In this document: positions 29,347-29,569 of the stretch, piece after piece
How positions within the stretch are numbered: position 1 is the first letter of the stretch
Layout of the letters: every line of letters begins with the position of its first letter
From: Chara braunii
Taxonomy: Eukaryota; Streptophyta; Charophyceae; Charales; Characeae
Direction of reading: 5' to 3'
NCBI GenBank assembly: GCA_003427395.1
Contig: BFEA01000376.1
Location: forward strand, 1,394,515 to 1,424,083
DNA: 29,569 nucleotides
The notes under the pieces: model-generated
Database searches by the model: none
Told to the model about the DNA's origin: nothing
Seen by the model: only the letters and a program-made list of their open reading frames with translations
Position numbers and translations under genes: made by a program

Positions 29347-29399
29347 CATATATATATATATATTACCGGGCAGTTCTGTTCGTGACGATATATATATCT
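29347..29399. repeat. (TA)n target tract, right side
   Basis: CATATATATATATATATTACC follows the LTR. A shorter ATATATATAT tract lies near 29389. Confidence 0.85.
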
Positions 29400-29569
29400 C
29401 TTATACCCTAAAGGGAAAACCGGTCCTCGCGTGACGCAGGAGCCGGGCCCAGGGAAAGTCGGGCAGGGAGGCCCGCGCGTGGGACTGCGGGGTTGTGGGA
29501 CGGCGAAGACGAACGCGCGACGGTTCGGGAGGTGTGTGGCCCGCGCGTGGGACTGCGGGGTTGTGGGAC
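29400..29569. repeat. GC-rich DNA with a perfect 32-bp direct repeat
   Basis: GGCCCGCGCGTGGGACTGCG… (32 bp) occurs at 29470-29501 and again, identical, at 29538-29569, giving a 68-bp period cut by the window edge. It is CpG-rich, unlike the elements before it. No gene is visible. Confidence 0.85.

Overview
The window is almost entirely transposable elements and their remains, from what looks like a large, repeat-rich green-lineage nuclear genome. Evidence: Ty3/gypsy and LINE coding remnants, LTR primer-binding sites matching plant-type initiator-tRNA-Met and tRNA-Asp, a short intron-flanked exon, many microsatellites and assembly gaps. The gypsy gag and pol wording resembles proteins I remember from the charophyte alga Chara braunii. 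That is recollection, not a search, so the species is an inference. No rRNA, tRNA gene, CRISPR array or bacterial operon is present.

Layout. (1) 1-95 is a (CT)n microsatellite. (2) About 100-5640 holds a decayed LINE on the minus strand, cut off inside ORF1 at its 5' end. Its endonuclease is frameshifted and its reverse transcriptase lacks the region between motif A and FADD. (3) 5641-5762 is a CpG-rich block of GTTCA/TGAAC motifs. (4) 5763-12855 is an LTR retrotransposon on the minus strand, with 877 and 883 bp LTRs and a tRNA-Asp-type primer site. Its only recognisable coding region is one gag; I see no pol. (5) 12856-14109 is a spacer with a 13-bp hairpin, a 166-bp inverted repeat and a 402-N gap. 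(6) 14110-20478 is a mosaic: GTTCA-rich DNA, two diverged LTR-like copies (15294-16222, 18265-19272), a probable exon of a P2B Ca2+-ATPase (minus, 16363-16455), a LINE reverse-transcriptase scrap (minus, about 17870-18130), A/T-rich repeats and a SINE-like repeat. (7) 20479-29346 is a full-length but inactive Ty3/gypsy chromovirus on the minus strand: LTRs 974 and 950 bp, initiator-Met primer site, gag, protease, RT, RNase H, integrase and a chromodomain-like tail. It sits in a (TA)n tract. Its leader carries nine TTGACC motifs at about 12-bp spacing and a long (GA)n tract. (8) 29347-29569 is (TA)n, then GC-rich DNA with a perfect 32-bp direct repeat.

How it fits together. Every recognisable coding element (both LINEs, both LTR elements, the exon) reads on the minus strand. 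The simplest reading is a long intron of a Ca2+-ATPase gene filled with transposons. None of the elements is intact. The gag-only element could only have moved with pol supplied by a relative. The best leads for something new are that gag-only element, the TTGACC array in the chromovirus leader, the exon flanked by LTR-like repeats with a hairpin kept in both copies, and the GTTCA blocks.
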